Source: a virus
IMG/VR virus record: IMGVR_UViG_3300032304_000606
Location: 1-22,823 of that record
Length of the DNA: 22,823 nt
Direction: 5' to 3' (one strand)
Part shown: positions 5,668-14,577 of the stretch, in pieces
How the letters are laid out: every line of letters starts with the position of its first letter
How positions within the stretch are numbered: the first letter of the stretch is position 1
Position numbers and translations under genes: made by a program
The notes under the pieces: model-generated
Database searches by the model: none
Seen by the model: only the letters and a program-made list of their open reading frames with translations
Told to the model about the DNA's origin: nothing

Positions 5668-8325
5668 TTGAGTTATATTGATGCATTGTTTGATCGTGAA
5701 CACGATCGCATTCACATAGTTGAACGGAAGGATGGCAAGAGATGCTATCAGGAATATCCAGCCAACTATGTGTTGTACTACGAGGATCCTCGTGGTAAGT
5801 TTCAAAGTATCTTTGGTACGCCGGTTAGTAGATTCAGCACCAGAAACAGTAAAGAATTTCGCAAAGAAGTTCGCATACAGTCAAACAAACAACTGTATGA
5901 GTCCGATATTAATCCTATCTTCCGTTGCCTTGAAGAAAACTACAAAGGGCAAGACGGCCCTAAGTTAAACGTGGCATTCTTTGACATTGAGGTTGACTTT
6001 GACCCAGAACGTGGATTCAGTCCACCAGCAGATCCATTCAACGCTATCACAGCCATATCGGTATACTTGCAATGGCTCAATCAAATGGTCACACTGGTGA
6101 TGCCGCCTAAACACATGAGTCAAGCTACTGCTCGAGACATTGCTGGTGAATTTGAAAATACTATTGTGTTTGAAACTGAAGAAGACTTGCTTAATACATT
6201 TTTAGACTTGATCGAAGATGCAGATGCGCTGTCGGGCTGGAATAGTGAGGGCTTCGATATTCCATACACTGTCAATCGTGTGACTCGTGTGCTCAGCAAA
6301 GATGACACACGTAGATTTTGCTTGTGGAATCAATATCCTAAGAAACGTACATTTGAACGCTTTGGTGCAGAAAATGAAACATATGACTTGATTGGTCGTG
6401 TGCATATGGACTATATGCAACTGTATCGCAAGTACACATACGAAGAACGTCATAGTTATAGTTTAGATGCCATTGCTGAATATGAACTAGGTGAAACTAA
6501 AACTGTGTTTGAAGGCACCTTAGATCAACTGTACAATCAAAACTTCAAAACATTTATTGAATACAACAGGCAAGACACAATGATTCTTGCCAAGCTAGAC
6601 AAGAAATTAAAATTTCTTGATCTTGCTAATACACTAGCACATGAAAATACTGTGCTACTACAAACTACCATGGGTGCAGTGGCAGTTACAGAACAAGCAA
6701 TTATCAATGAAGCTCACGAGCGCGGCATGGTCGTGCCCAATCGCAAAGAACGCTATTCAGATGAGGACACACAGGCCGCAGGTGCTTATGTCGCGTATCC
6801 TAAAAAAGGTATTCACGAATACATTGGATCAATTGATATTAACAGTTTGTATCCGAGTGCAATTCGTGCCCTCAACATGGGTCCAGAAACTATTGTAGGA
6901 CAACTTCGGCCTACTATGACCAACCGATATATTCGAGACAAGATGAACTCAGGATCCAGCTTTGCTGCGGCCTGGGAAGGTTTGTTTGCGTCATTGGAAT
7001 ATACCGCAGTAATGAATTTAGAAAAAGGTACAGAAATTACCATTGACTGGCAACAAGGTGAAGAAAGTGTACATAGTGCCGCGGAAGTGTGGCACATGAT
7101 CTTTGATAACAACCAGCCCTGGATGATCAGTGCCAACGGAACTATCTTTACTTACGAACGTGAAGGTGTGATTCCTGGGCTGTTAAAACGTTGGTATGCC
7201 GAACGTAAGGAAATGCAGGCCAAACTTAAAGAGTGTACGAATGAAGAAGATGAAGAATATTGGGACAAGCGTCAGCTTGTTAAAAAGATTAACCTTAACA
7301 GTCTCTATGGTGCTATTCTTAATCCTGGTTGCCGTTTCTTTGATAAGCGTATTGGTCAGTCCACAACTCTTACTGGTCGTGCCATTGCCAAGCACATGGA
7401 TGCTTACGTAAACGAATGTATTACCGGCAAGTATGACCATGTAGGCGAAACTATTATCTACGGTGACACAGACTCATGTTATTTTAGTGCGTGGCCGGTG
7501 CTGAAAAAAGAAGTTGAAGAAGGACGTATGACCTGGTCAAAAGACATGGCCATACAACTGTATGATTCAATTGCCGATCAAGTCAACATTAGCTTTCCTG
7601 GGTTTATGGAAACTGCATTCCATGTGCCTAGAGAGATGGGCGAAGTAATTAAGGGTGGTAGAGAAGTAGTAGCCAGCAAGGGCTTGTTTATTACCAAGAA
7701 GCGTTATGCTGTTATGATCATTGACAAAGAAGGCAAACGCTTGGACGTTGTTGGACAACCGGGCAAGGTCAAGGCCATGGGGCTGGACTTGAAGCGCAGT
7801 GACACGCCCAAGGTCATCCAAGAGTTCTTGAGTGAGATTCTCAATGATGTTCTAACTGGTGCTACCCGTGATGAGATCATTGCCAAGATCCGTGAGTTTA
7901 AATACATTTTCAAAGAACGTCCGGGTTGGGAGAAGGGTAGTCCAAAGCGTGTCAACAACTTGACCAAGTATGGCAAAGAAGAAGAACGCCTGGGCAAAGC
8001 CAATATGCCGGGTCATGTAAGAGCCGCACTTAACTGGAATAATCTGCGTAGAATGAATGGCGACAAGTATTCGTTACAGATTGTTGATGGTATGAAAACC
8101 ATTGTATGTAAATTAAAAGCTAATCCGTTAGGGTGGACCAGCATTGGTTATCCTACAGATGAGCAACAGTTACCTGCATGGTTTAAGGAATTGCCGTTTG
8201 ATGATAGCGAAATGGAAGCTACAGTGGTTGATCAAAAGATCGACAACTTGCTGAGTGTATTGGAATGGGATCTTGCAAGTTCTACCAACACAGAAAACAC
8301 ATTTGAAACTTTGTTTGAGTGGTAA
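5668..8325 (+). CDS. Family B DNA polymerase, T4 gp43 type
   Basis: This is the replicative DNA polymerase with 3'-5' proofreading. It has 885 residues against 898 in T4 gp43. Exonuclease motifs: D106-I-E108 (Exo I), GWNSEGFD (Exo II) and YNRQD (Exo III). Polymerase motifs: D390-INSLYPS (motif A), K540-INLNSLYG (motif B), YG-D600-T-D602-S (motif C), and a later KKRY. All catalytic acidic residues are present, so the enzyme should be active and should proofread. Translation starts at TTG, with GGAG at 5658-5661 six nt upstream; no better ATG is available in frame before the conserved N-terminal domain. A small hairpin lies directly upstream of the ribosome site and may be an autoregulatory operator. 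It acts with the clamp encoded 1 kb downstream. Confidence 0.97.
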   Translation: MSYIDALFDREHDRIHIVERKDGKRCYQEYPANYVLYYEDPRGKFQSIFGTPVSRFSTRNSKEFRKEVRIQSNKQLYESDINPIFRCLEENYKGQDGPKLNVAFFDIEVDFDPERGFSPPADPFNAITAISVYLQWLNQMVTLVMPPKHMSQATARDIAGEFENTIVFETEEDLLNTFLDLIEDADALSGWNSEGFDIPYTVNRVTRVLSKDDTRRFCLWNQYPKKRTFERFGAENETYDLIGRVHMDYMQLYRKYTYEERHSYSLDAIAEYELGETKTVFEGTLDQLYNQNFKTFIEYNRQDTMILAKLDKKLKFLDLANTLAHENTVLLQTTMGAVAVTEQAIINEAHERGMVVPNRKERYSDEDTQAAGAYVAYPKKGIHEYIGSIDINSLYPSAIRALNMGPETIVGQLRPTMTNRYIRDKMNSGSSFAAAWEGLFASLEYTAVMNLEKGTEITIDWQQGEESVHSAAEVWHMIFDNNQPWMISANGTIFTYEREGVIPGLLKRWYAERKEMQAKLKECTNEEDEEYWDKRQLVKKINLNSLYGAILNPGCRFFDKRIGQSTTLTGRAIAKHMDAYVNECITGKYDHVGETIIYGDTDSCYFSAWPVLKKEVEEGRMTWSKDMAIQLYDSIADQVNISFPGFMETAFHVPREMGEVIKGGREVVASKGLFITKKRYAVMIIDKEGKRLDVVGQPGKVKAMGLDLKRSDTPKVIQEFLSEILNDVLTGATRDEIIAKIREFKYIFKERPGWEKGSPKRVNNLTKYGKEEERLGKANMPGHVRAALNWNNLRRMNGDKYSLQIVDGMKTIVCKLKANPLGWTSIGYPTDEQQLPAWFKELPFDDSEMEATVVDQKIDNLLSVLEWDLASSTNTENTFETLFEW

Positions 8326-8326
8326 T

Positions 8327-9259
8327 ATGAAACTTAGCGAACTTGTTGCATACCGTAATCAGCTAGATGCGTTGTCTAGTGTGCCTGCATTAAAAACTGC
8401 CAATATTGAGTTGGATAAAGTTTTACATCTAGTAAGTACACAACCAGAATTAATGACATTGTTCACTCACGATCTTAATAATCAATATGCCGACATACAA
8501 CAAGTATTTGCTAAATTTGAAGATAATTTAAACAATTTAAAATCTCAATTAGCTCAGCAAATTGCACAGGCCGAACGTCCTTGGTTCCAAGAAAGTTATA
8601 CCTTGTATGAAGGTGAGCTGATGCAGGGCGCCAAGTCTATACTTGAGTTGAGAAAACCCAATACTCTAGGTACTGAACCATTTCAAGACCGATTAAGTCA
8701 ATATGCTAACTGGAAATATTCAGCATTGATCATTCGTCCAGGATTGGAAACATTTATTGAAAACATGGTGGCATATGATCCTCTCTACTTGGTAGATTTG
8801 AGTCATGATTACTTAACTCCAGCTATGAACAAGTTTAATGAACAATATCAAAATCGGTTAAGACCTTATGTTGTTAGTGAAGCACTAGATCGAGACATTC
8901 TAGCAAAAATTCCCAATAATCAATTTGGCATGTGTTTAGCTTACAATTATTTTAATTTCAGACCATTTGAAATTCTTAAAAAATATCTAACAGAAATATA
9001 TCAAAAACTCAAACCCGGAGGCATCCTAGCATTTACATTCAATGACTGCGATAGACCTAGTGCTGTTAGGCTGGTTGAAAACCATTATTGTTGCTATACT
9101 CCTGGATACCTGGTTCAAGAATTGGCTATCTCTATGGGTTACGAAATTGTCTACTCCTGGAACGATCCAGGACCAACTACCTGGTTGGAATTAAAGAAAC
9201 CTGGAGAACTGACCAGTCTTAAAGGTGGGCAAACTTTGGCAAAAATAGTTCCAAAATAA
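8327..9259 (+). CDS. SAM-dependent methyltransferase-like protein with N-terminal coil
   Basis: 310 residues from the ATG one nt after the polymerase stop; the frame reads further upstream, but only inside the polymerase gene. Residues about 20-90 are helical and probably coiled coil (heptad-like Leu/Ile spacing, many Gln). The second half resembles a class I methyltransferase: DPLYLVDLS would be the SAM-binding strand, and LKPGGILAFTFND is the typical late strand and turn. The SAM-binding glycine loop is not well preserved, so activity is uncertain. The substrate is unknown. Its place between polymerase and clamp suggests DNA or the replication machinery (inference), but sugar and protein methyltransferases of this build are also common in phages. 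Confidence 0.6.
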   Translation: MKLSELVAYRNQLDALSSVPALKTANIELDKVLHLVSTQPELMTLFTHDLNNQYADIQQVFAKFEDNLNNLKSQLAQQIAQAERPWFQESYTLYEGELMQGAKSILELRKPNTLGTEPFQDRLSQYANWKYSALIIRPGLETFIENMVAYDPLYLVDLSHDYLTPAMNKFNEQYQNRLRPYVVSEALDRDILAKIPNNQFGMCLAYNYFNFRPFEILKKYLTEIYQKLKPGGILAFTFNDCDRPSAVRLVENHYCCYTPGYLVQELAISMGYEIVYSWNDPGPTTWLELKKPGELTSLKGGQTLAKIVPK

Positions 9260-9270
9260 ATCAAAACCTG

Positions 9271-9299
9271 TTGCAAAATCTAAATAAACCCTGTACAAT
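9271..9299 (+). promoter_or_regulatory. sigma70-type promoter for the sliding clamp-dpdA operon
   Basis: -35 TTGCAA (9271-9276), 17-bp spacer, -10 TACAAT (9294-9299). A T4-late-like TCTAAATA (9279-9286) lies inside the spacer. The leader ends in GAGGAG (9308-9313) before the ATG at 9320. Confidence 0.65.
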
Positions 9300-9319
9300 A
9301 AACAAACGAGGAGAATTAA

Positions 9320-10042
9320 ATGAAAGATCACTTACTAGACTTAGTAGAACACACTTACGACCTAGGTTGTATTGACCTAATCAAGATCACCGGCGACGAT
9401 AAGTCAACAGCGATCAACGGATTGGCCGAGGACCGTAGTGTTATTGTTGACGGTGCTTTTGCTGGCCCAGTAGCAGACTTTATTGGCACGTTTGGTATGC
9501 CAAATTTGAGTAAGCTCAAGGTATTGTTGAATCTGCAGCCCTACAAAGAAAATGCCAAACTTGCTATTACACGCAAGGATACAGGTGCATTGGATCAACT
9601 TACATTTGAAAATGCTGAAGGCGACTTTAAAAATAGTTATCGCTTTATGGCCACCGAAATCATCAACGAGAAATTGAAAAACGTCAAGATGAAACCAGTT
9701 ACATGGCACATTGAGTTCGAACCTTCTGTAGCCGCTATTCAAAGATTAAAAATGCAGGCGGCTGCTAATGCCGAAGAAGTTAACTTCAAGGCAAGAACAG
9801 ACGGCAAAGATTTGAAATTTTTCTTTGGTGATCATTCAACCCATGCAGGTAACTTTGTATTCCAACATGATGTAGGTGGCACACTCAAACGTGAATGGTC
9901 TTGGCCAGTTAAGACTGTGATTAGTATTTTAGATCTAACCGGTGACAAAGTTATGCGTATCAGTGATGATGGCATTGCTGAAATTACTGTAGATTCAGGA
10001 TTGGCTACTTATAGCTTTAAACTTCCAGCACAAAGCAAGTGA
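9320..10042 (+). CDS. Sliding clamp, T4 gp45-like DNA polymerase processivity factor
   Basis: 240 residues (T4 gp45 has 228). The clamp is a trimeric ring that tethers the DNA polymerase to DNA; in T4 it also activates late transcription. I base the call on length, position downstream of a gp43-type polymerase, and a mixed alpha/beta pattern in two halves: an N-terminal lid-like DLIKITGDD..TAINGLAEDRSVIV, and a C-terminal FKARTDGKDLKFFFGDHS with a closing VDSGLATYSFKLPAQ. No single motif proves it, because clamps are poorly conserved. It has a strong ribosome site (GAGGAG) and its own promoter. Its TGA overlaps the GTG of dpdA (GTGA), so the two are probably made together. Confidence 0.75.
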   Translation: MKDHLLDLVEHTYDLGCIDLIKITGDDKSTAINGLAEDRSVIVDGAFAGPVADFIGTFGMPNLSKLKVLLNLQPYKENAKLAITRKDTGALDQLTFENAEGDFKNSYRFMATEIINEKLKNVKMKPVTWHIEFEPSVAAIQRLKMQAAANAEEVNFKARTDGKDLKFFFGDHSTHAGNFVFQHDVGGTLKREWSWPVKTVISILDLTGDKVMRISDDGIAEITVDSGLATYSFKLPAQSK

Positions 10043-11664
10043 TTGAACAAGACAACCTAACAGCCAAGCAAAAAGATTACGCTGTATTCTTGCCAGCTAT
10101 TAGTGGCTTCTATGCTACATTTATTGGCAAACAACGTGATCCTGTTGCAGGTCCGTATGTAGATCTGGCTCGTATGCCTGCAGGAATTCCAGATATGGAA
10201 CAAATGAATTGGCTCAACAGTCAGAAAGGATTGTTTCCTTATAAGTGGTCGCTTTACTCTGGTGGGCATGCTAACTTGGATTTAAACAAGCAGGACTGGT
10301 CAGAAGACATGGTTCGCAATCGTGAACCTGGCACACTCATGTTGGGCGACTCTGGAGGATTTCAGATTGCCAAAGGTCTATGGGAAGGCGATTGGAAAGC
10401 AAACTCAGGTTGCCCAAAGGCCCAGAAAAAACGTGATGCTGTTTTAAAGTGGTTAGATGGTGTTGCTGATTATGGCATGATTCTTGATATTCCGACTTGG
10501 GTTATTCATGATAAGAAAGCCAGTGCCGCTTGCCAAATTACCACACTACAAGAAGCAGTAGACGCCACCAAGTACAACAACGATTACTTTATGAAACACC
10601 GCAAGGGTGTTGCCAATGGAGGAGCCAAGTTCTTAAATGTACTACAGGGTGCCAATCATGCTGATGCAGATCGTTGGTATGAACTAATGAAAGACTATTG
10701 TAATCCTGCGGTGTATCCAGACACACACTTTAACGGCTGGAGCATGGGCGGACAGAACATGTGCGATGTGCATTTAGTACTACGCAGATTAGTAGCATTA
10801 CGTCACGACGGCCTGCTCAAAGAAGGAGTTCACGATTGGATGCACTTCTTAGGCACAAGTAAACTAGAATGGGCAGTATTATTAACTGACATTCAACGTG
10901 CTGTACGTAAGTATGTTAATCCTGCATTTACCATCAGCTTTGACTGTGCCAGTCCATTCTTAGCCACTGCTAATGGACAAGTGTACCACCACATTGATTT
11001 GCCACACAATGAAAAGTGGTGCTATCGTATGAGTCCTATTGTGGACGACAAGAAGTTTAGCACAGACACAAGATCATATCGTGATGGTGTGTTGGCCGAG
11101 GGCTTTGTTAAACACTTTGATGAAAGCCCAATCAGCAAGCATTTAAAGATGAAAGATATCTGCATCTACAAACCAGGTGTGCGTAAAACAGATGCTGAAC
11201 TAAACGGTGAAACATTTGATCCTAATAACCTGACACACTTCCATACTGCGCCAGATCTAAACAAGATTGGTAAAAATGGCAAAACAAGTTGGGATAGTTT
11301 CAGCTATGCCTTGCTAATGGGTCATAATGTTTGGATGCACTTGGAAGCAGTACAACGTGCTAATCGTGAATATGACAACGGTTCGTGGCCTGCTATGATG
11401 TGGAATCAAAATGGTGATCATGCTCGCTTCAAAGATATTGTGGACGCTATCTTTGCTACCACAGATCGTGCTGAGGCTGAAGCCATTATTGAATCGTATG
11501 ACCGTTATTGGATGGACATTGTAGGCACTCGTGGCTTCAAAGGCAAAAAGGCCAAGAATGCCATGAGCATGTTTAACAATTTATTTGAAGTAGAGGACGA
11601 TGGCGTTGACAGTGACGATATTGATTTGGATGAAAATAAACTAGACGAGTTGGAGGCTCAATGA
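10039..11664 (+). CDS. dpdA: DpdA-like DNA guanine transglycosylase (7-deazaguanine insertion)
   Basis: 541 residues, resembling tRNA-guanine transglycosylase (TGT). Visible signatures are LG-D104-SGGFQ (general acid and base pocket), VL-Q203-GAN, G233-WSMGG, HFLGTSK, and F-D302-CASPF carrying the probable nucleophilic Asp. The TGT zinc site (CxCxxC) is absent, as expected for DpdA, which swaps guanine in DNA for preQ0 or a derivative. With folE and queD in the same window this supports a DNA-modification role over tRNA. An acidic tail (EVEDDGVDSDDIDLDEN) ends the protein. It starts at a GTG overlapping the clamp stop codon with no good Shine-Dalgarno, so it depends on coupled translation. 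QueE and QueC are not present in the window. Confidence 0.87.
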   Translation: MIEQDNLTAKQKDYAVFLPAISGFYATFIGKQRDPVAGPYVDLARMPAGIPDMEQMNWLNSQKGLFPYKWSLYSGGHANLDLNKQDWSEDMVRNREPGTLMLGDSGGFQIAKGLWEGDWKANSGCPKAQKKRDAVLKWLDGVADYGMILDIPTWVIHDKKASAACQITTLQEAVDATKYNNDYFMKHRKGVANGGAKFLNVLQGANHADADRWYELMKDYCNPAVYPDTHFNGWSMGGQNMCDVHLVLRRLVALRHDGLLKEGVHDWMHFLGTSKLEWAVLLTDIQRAVRKYVNPAFTISFDCASPFLATANGQVYHHIDLPHNEKWCYRMSPIVDDKKFSTDTRSYRDGVLAEGFVKHFDESPISKHLKMKDICIYKPGVRKTDAELNGETFDPNNLTHFHTAPDLNKIGKNGKTSWDSFSYALLMGHNVWMHLEAVQRANREYDNGSWPAMMWNQNGDHARFKDIVDAIFATTDRAEAEAIIESYDRYWMDIVGTRGFKGKKAKNAMSMFNNLFEVEDDGVDSDDIDLDENKLDELEAQ

Positions 11665-11867
11665 TTGACCATTTACAAAATCGAGTACGGCATTTAGAAG
11701 AAGAACATGCTCAATTGAACAAGCGGATTGATGGTATAGAAAGCACTGGAGTGTTCGAAGATGCTACTTTAGAAGTTTTGAAGAAACAACGGTTGCATCT
11801 TAAAGATGAAATTGTTAAAATTAAACTTAAGATAGCATACGAATTGGGATTAAAAGAAAATGATTAG
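11661..11867 (+). CDS. Small DUF465/YdcH-like coiled-coil protein
   Basis: 68 residues, almost wholly helical. The ending with LKKQRLHLKDEIVKIK matches the pattern I know from DUF465 (YdcH-type) proteins, which are short antiparallel coils of unknown function. It overlaps the dpdA stop (ATGA) and has GGAGG 4 nt before its ATG. It is translated directly after DpdA and could be a small partner protein (inference). Confidence 0.65.
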   Translation: MIDHLQNRVRHLEEEHAQLNKRIDGIESTGVFEDATLEVLKKQRLHLKDEIVKIKLKIAYELGLKEND

Positions 11868-12378
11868 AGCAGGACATGATGATGTAAGTTTCTTTATAGG
11901 AACCGAAGTTGAACACACACCTGCATTTGGCTTGCGTACCTTGTTTGTAGTGGGTGTGCAGGATCCACAAATTGTTCTACAAGAGTTTGACAACAACAAT
12001 TGTGAGCATATCTACTTTGGTGCTAATCAAAGTTTTCCAGCACTAGATAAGAACGATGGCGAAGGCTGGCGAGATTGGGAGTGGATGGTTCGTAGTTGCT
12101 TAGAACAACGCCCTAACTACTGTACACTTGATTTAGATCATGCCCAAGCAGAAGGATTGTTAGAATCTAGTCTGGTTGAGTTCCATAACTTTATTCCAAT
12201 GATTAGCGTTAAACTTCCATACATTCGACAATTTGGATACAATGCAACTATCAAACTTGATGACAAAGATTTTGCCGCAACGAACCCAGGCGTCTGGTGC
12301 CACAGCCTACACGACTTACAAAAGCGTGAGGTGTTTACTGACTGGTCTAAATACACTAAAGACGAAGTAATACGATGA
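11860..12378 (+). CDS. Conserved unknown protein of the dpdA operon, 172 aa
   Basis: No named domain. It opens with FFIGTEVEHTPAFGLRTLFVVG and later has IYFGANQSF, CTLDLD and FIPMISVKLPYI; the ordered strands and acidic residues look like a small alpha/beta enzyme fold. From memory, close relatives exist in other T4-like phages of aquatic bacteria. It overlaps the coil gene by 8 nt and the next gene by 4 nt. It lacks the CxxxCxxC of QueE and the ATP pyrophosphatase loop of QueC, so it is not either missing pathway enzyme in recognisable form. A supporting role in base modification is only suggested by position. Confidence 0.75.
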   Translation: MIRAGHDDVSFFIGTEVEHTPAFGLRTLFVVGVQDPQIVLQEFDNNNCEHIYFGANQSFPALDKNDGEGWRDWEWMVRSCLEQRPNYCTLDLDHAQAEGLLESSLVEFHNFIPMISVKLPYIRQFGYNATIKLDDKDFAATNPGVWCHSLHDLQKREVFTDWSKYTKDEVIR

Positions 12379-12698
12379 AAAATTGGTTAAGACAACGACT
12401 GCTTCACTTTTTAATAGATACTGAAGATAGCAGGCCAACTCCTATTGCCAGAATCGGCCGAGGAAATATTAGTGTAACACTGGATGACGGACTATGTGAT
12501 GACAGCTCAAGTGGCATTGATCTTCCAGATCCTATCATCTTTAAGGTGCAGGCAGTGTCAGGTGGTACAATAGTAGAGTCTAGGTGGTATGACTACAAGA
12601 AAGACGAGAATCGTGTTAAACTGCATATTATTACTCAAGAAGAAAACTTATCTGAATCTATTGGTAAAATTGTAACTATGGAACTATTACAAAAATGA
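12375..12698 (+). CDS. Unknown 107-aa protein
   Basis: A short protein with a basic amphipathic start (MKNWLRQRLLHFLID) and then a beta-rich body with acidic stretches. No family is recognised. ATGA overlaps at both ends place it firmly inside the dpdA operon. It has no signal peptide and no clear membrane segment, though the first 15 residues could bind a membrane or a protein surface. Confidence 0.65.
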   Translation: MKNWLRQRLLHFLIDTEDSRPTPIARIGRGNISVTLDDGLCDDSSSGIDLPDPIIFKVQAVSGGTIVESRWYDYKKDENRVKLHIITQEENLSESIGKIVTMELLQK

Positions 12699-13144
12699 TA
12701 CAAGAACAACGTGAAACTATTGAACGTGTCAAAACAGCCGCACAACGGCAGATCTGGGTCACCTTCCGTAAGGAAGGCATTCATTGCTATCCAGCGGCTG
12801 CAACGGATCCAATGTTAAATACTAATGATGAATATAATGTTGCGTTCCTTGCTAGTCCTCACCGTCATATTTTCCATTTCAGGGTGTCAATCGATGTGTT
12901 CCACAACGACAGAGACATTGAGTTCATTCAGTTCAAACGATGGATCGAGTCGTTGTATAACGGTGCGAATACCGTTCTAGAACTAAACTATAAAAGTTGC
13001 GAGATGATCGCAGATGACTTATATATACAGATAGCAGGTCGCTATCCTGGTCGTGCTGTAGTAATTGAAGTGTCCGAAGACGGCGAGAACGGATGCTGCA
13101 TTAGTTATAACCTTACTCGTCCAACTCAATCAATTGTAATTTAA
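12695..13144 (+). CDS. Conserved unknown phage protein, 149 aa, His-rich core
   Basis: No function known to me. The core has GIHCYPAAATDP, FLASPHRHIFHFRV, DRDIEFIQFKRWIESLY and YPGRAVVIEVSEDGENG, a pattern I recall from many T4-like cyanophages and other aquatic phages. The H-R-H-x-F-H cluster and the nearby acidic residues could form a metal or catalytic site (inference). It overlaps the preceding gene by 4 nt. The next gene begins 10 nt later with its own ribosome site. Confidence 0.75.
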   Translation: MIQEQRETIERVKTAAQRQIWVTFRKEGIHCYPAAATDPMLNTNDEYNVAFLASPHRHIFHFRVSIDVFHNDRDIEFIQFKRWIESLYNGANTVLELNYKSCEMIADDLYIQIAGRYPGRAVVIEVSEDGENGCCISYNLTRPTQSIVI

Positions 13145-13154
13145 AGGAACTATC

Positions 13155-13382
13155 ATGGGCAAGCCCCAACATCGTGTAAACCCTAGAGCCACCCAGGCAT
13201 TTGAAGATTTATCACTGTACTTGGAATTCTGCGTAGACTACGGCTACAGGTATCGCGAAGAAGATCTGTACAACTTCAAGAGCTATGCATGGCAACAGTA
13301 CAACAAATTCACACAAGGCAAAAATGCCAAGAACATGTGGGATGAAGACGGACGCAGATTCTCAGGATATCGCCGTGCGTAA
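13155..13382 (+). CDS. Unknown 75-aa protein
   Basis: Basic at both ends and rich in Tyr (about one residue in nine), with a helical centre (FEDLSLYLEFCVDYGYRYREEDLYN). It has AAAGGAAC about 7 nt before the ATG. The next gene starts inside its 3' end. No family is recognised. Confidence 0.65.
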   Translation: MGKPQHRVNPRATQAFEDLSLYLEFCVDYGYRYREEDLYNFKSYAWQQYNKFTQGKNAKNMWDEDGRRFSGYRRA

Positions 13383-14577
13383 GTTATTCTACATGGGACT
13401 TGAGTCTTATGAAGCTCGCTACACTCTGCAACTGACCGAGTGGAATAAGCGTGTGTTTGATCGCCGTGAACTGGATGTAGTATATGTTCCAGGTTCTACC
13501 ATTGACAATACTCAAAGCATTAGTGTAGGGCAAGTGTTAGATGCACACGGTCGCAGTTACTTTAGTATGAGCCAAATGATGAATTTGGTTCAAATGATGC
13601 GTAATGGAGAAGTTACCAATGAAGATGTTATCTACTTTGAAGACATGTTTCAACCCGGTATTGAGAGCTTACCTTATATTCTCGATCAAGTCGATCCTGC
13701 TCAGCGTCCCCGTATTTTTGTACGCTGTCTTGCTCAGGCCATTGATCCGGATGACTTTGTTCATGTTTGGGGCATGGCAGAGTGGATGTCAACGTATGAA
13801 AAGATGGTTAACCAATTCGTAACAGGTGTGCTGGCTACTAACGAAGAGATGGTTGCCCATATGCGTATTGCCGGTTGGACTGCTCCAATCTATAATATTA
13901 GCGGGCTGGCATTTGGCAAAGCAGAAGTTCTAGAGCGTATAGGTGGCTCGCAAAATATAAAACCGTTTGACCATCGCAAGATGCGTGTGGGCTTTGCCGC
14001 AAGATTTGATCAAGAGAAGCAACCAGATTTTTACATGGACTTGATTGAAATGTATCATAATCAAGGACGGCACAATGATATAGAGTTTGCTATCTTCCAA
14101 GGTGGCCCGTTGCGTAGTAACAATCAACGGTATATTGAACGTGCTCGTCAGTTAGAGAGCGAAGGCAAACTTGTAATTTATGAGAACTTAAAGAAAAATG
14201 ATTACTATACTCTACTTAACGATACTCGTGTATTGTTCAATTGTGCTCTCCAGGACTGGGTCAGTAACACAGTGTCTGAAGCCGATACACTTGGAGCGAA
14301 TGTTTTATATCCTGCTTATCGTAGTTTCCCTGAAACTTTTGCTGATGACCCAAACAGACTTTACGTTCCCTGGTCAATAGATGATGCGTATCAAAAACTA
14401 GAAAACTTGCTTGACACACCGCATCACAATATGGGTTTGATCTCAGACTGGACTGATGGTACTGTGAATCGTATTGTAGATATATTGGAGGGTAAGGGTG
14501 AATCTTGGAATCGTGCAGGCAATCGTTATCGTGATCATGTGAGTCAAGCCAAGTATCACGTAAGAAAGATCAAATAA
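13375..14577 (+). CDS. Glycosyltransferase, GT-B-like, 400 aa
   Basis: I place the start at GTG 13375, which overlaps the previous gene by 8 nt and gives MRKLFYMGLESYEARYTLQL; ATG 13393 is the alternative. The sequence resembles a glycosyltransferase group found in T4-like cyanophages: an N-terminal Rossmann-like half with DVVYVPGSTID and EDVIYFEDMFQPGIESLPY, then a second half opening with MRVGFAARFDQEKQPDFYMDLIEMYH. The KLVIYENLKKNDYYTLLND....FNCALQDWVSNTVSEAD region corresponds to the donor-sugar site of GT-B enzymes, with an Asp/Glu-containing acceptor loop. Donor and acceptor are unknown. It is followed by an epimerase (1-nt overlap) and a DegT-like gene, so it belongs to a sugar set in the same operon as dpdA. 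Confidence 0.7.
   Translation: MRKLFYMGLESYEARYTLQLTEWNKRVFDRRELDVVYVPGSTIDNTQSISVGQVLDAHGRSYFSMSQMMNLVQMMRNGEVTNEDVIYFEDMFQPGIESLPYILDQVDPAQRPRIFVRCLAQAIDPDDFVHVWGMAEWMSTYEKMVNQFVTGVLATNEEMVAHMRIAGWTAPIYNISGLAFGKAEVLERIGGSQNIKPFDHRKMRVGFAARFDQEKQPDFYMDLIEMYHNQGRHNDIEFAIFQGGPLRSNNQRYIERARQLESEGKLVIYENLKKNDYYTLLNDTRVLFNCALQDWVSNTVSEADTLGANVLYPAYRSFPETFADDPNRLYVPWSIDDAYQKLENLLDTPHHNMGLISDWTDGTVNRIVDILEGKGESWNRAGNRYRDHVSQAKYHVRKIK

Noticed and set aside
8255-8326. Upstream start for the methyltransferase-like gene
   Set aside because: It would lie wholly inside the polymerase gene; the ATG at 8327, directly after the polymerase stop, is the natural start.
10039-11664. tRNA-guanine transglycosylase acting on tRNA
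   Set aside because: The zinc-binding CxCxxC motif of bacterial TGT is missing, and the gene is coupled to the DNA sliding clamp in a phage that also has folE and queD, so DpdA is favoured.
13285-13374. Upstream start for the glycosyltransferase
   Set aside because: The extension overlaps the preceding gene by nearly 100 nt and has no glycosyltransferase character; GTG 13375 gives the expected MRKLFYMGLE beginning.
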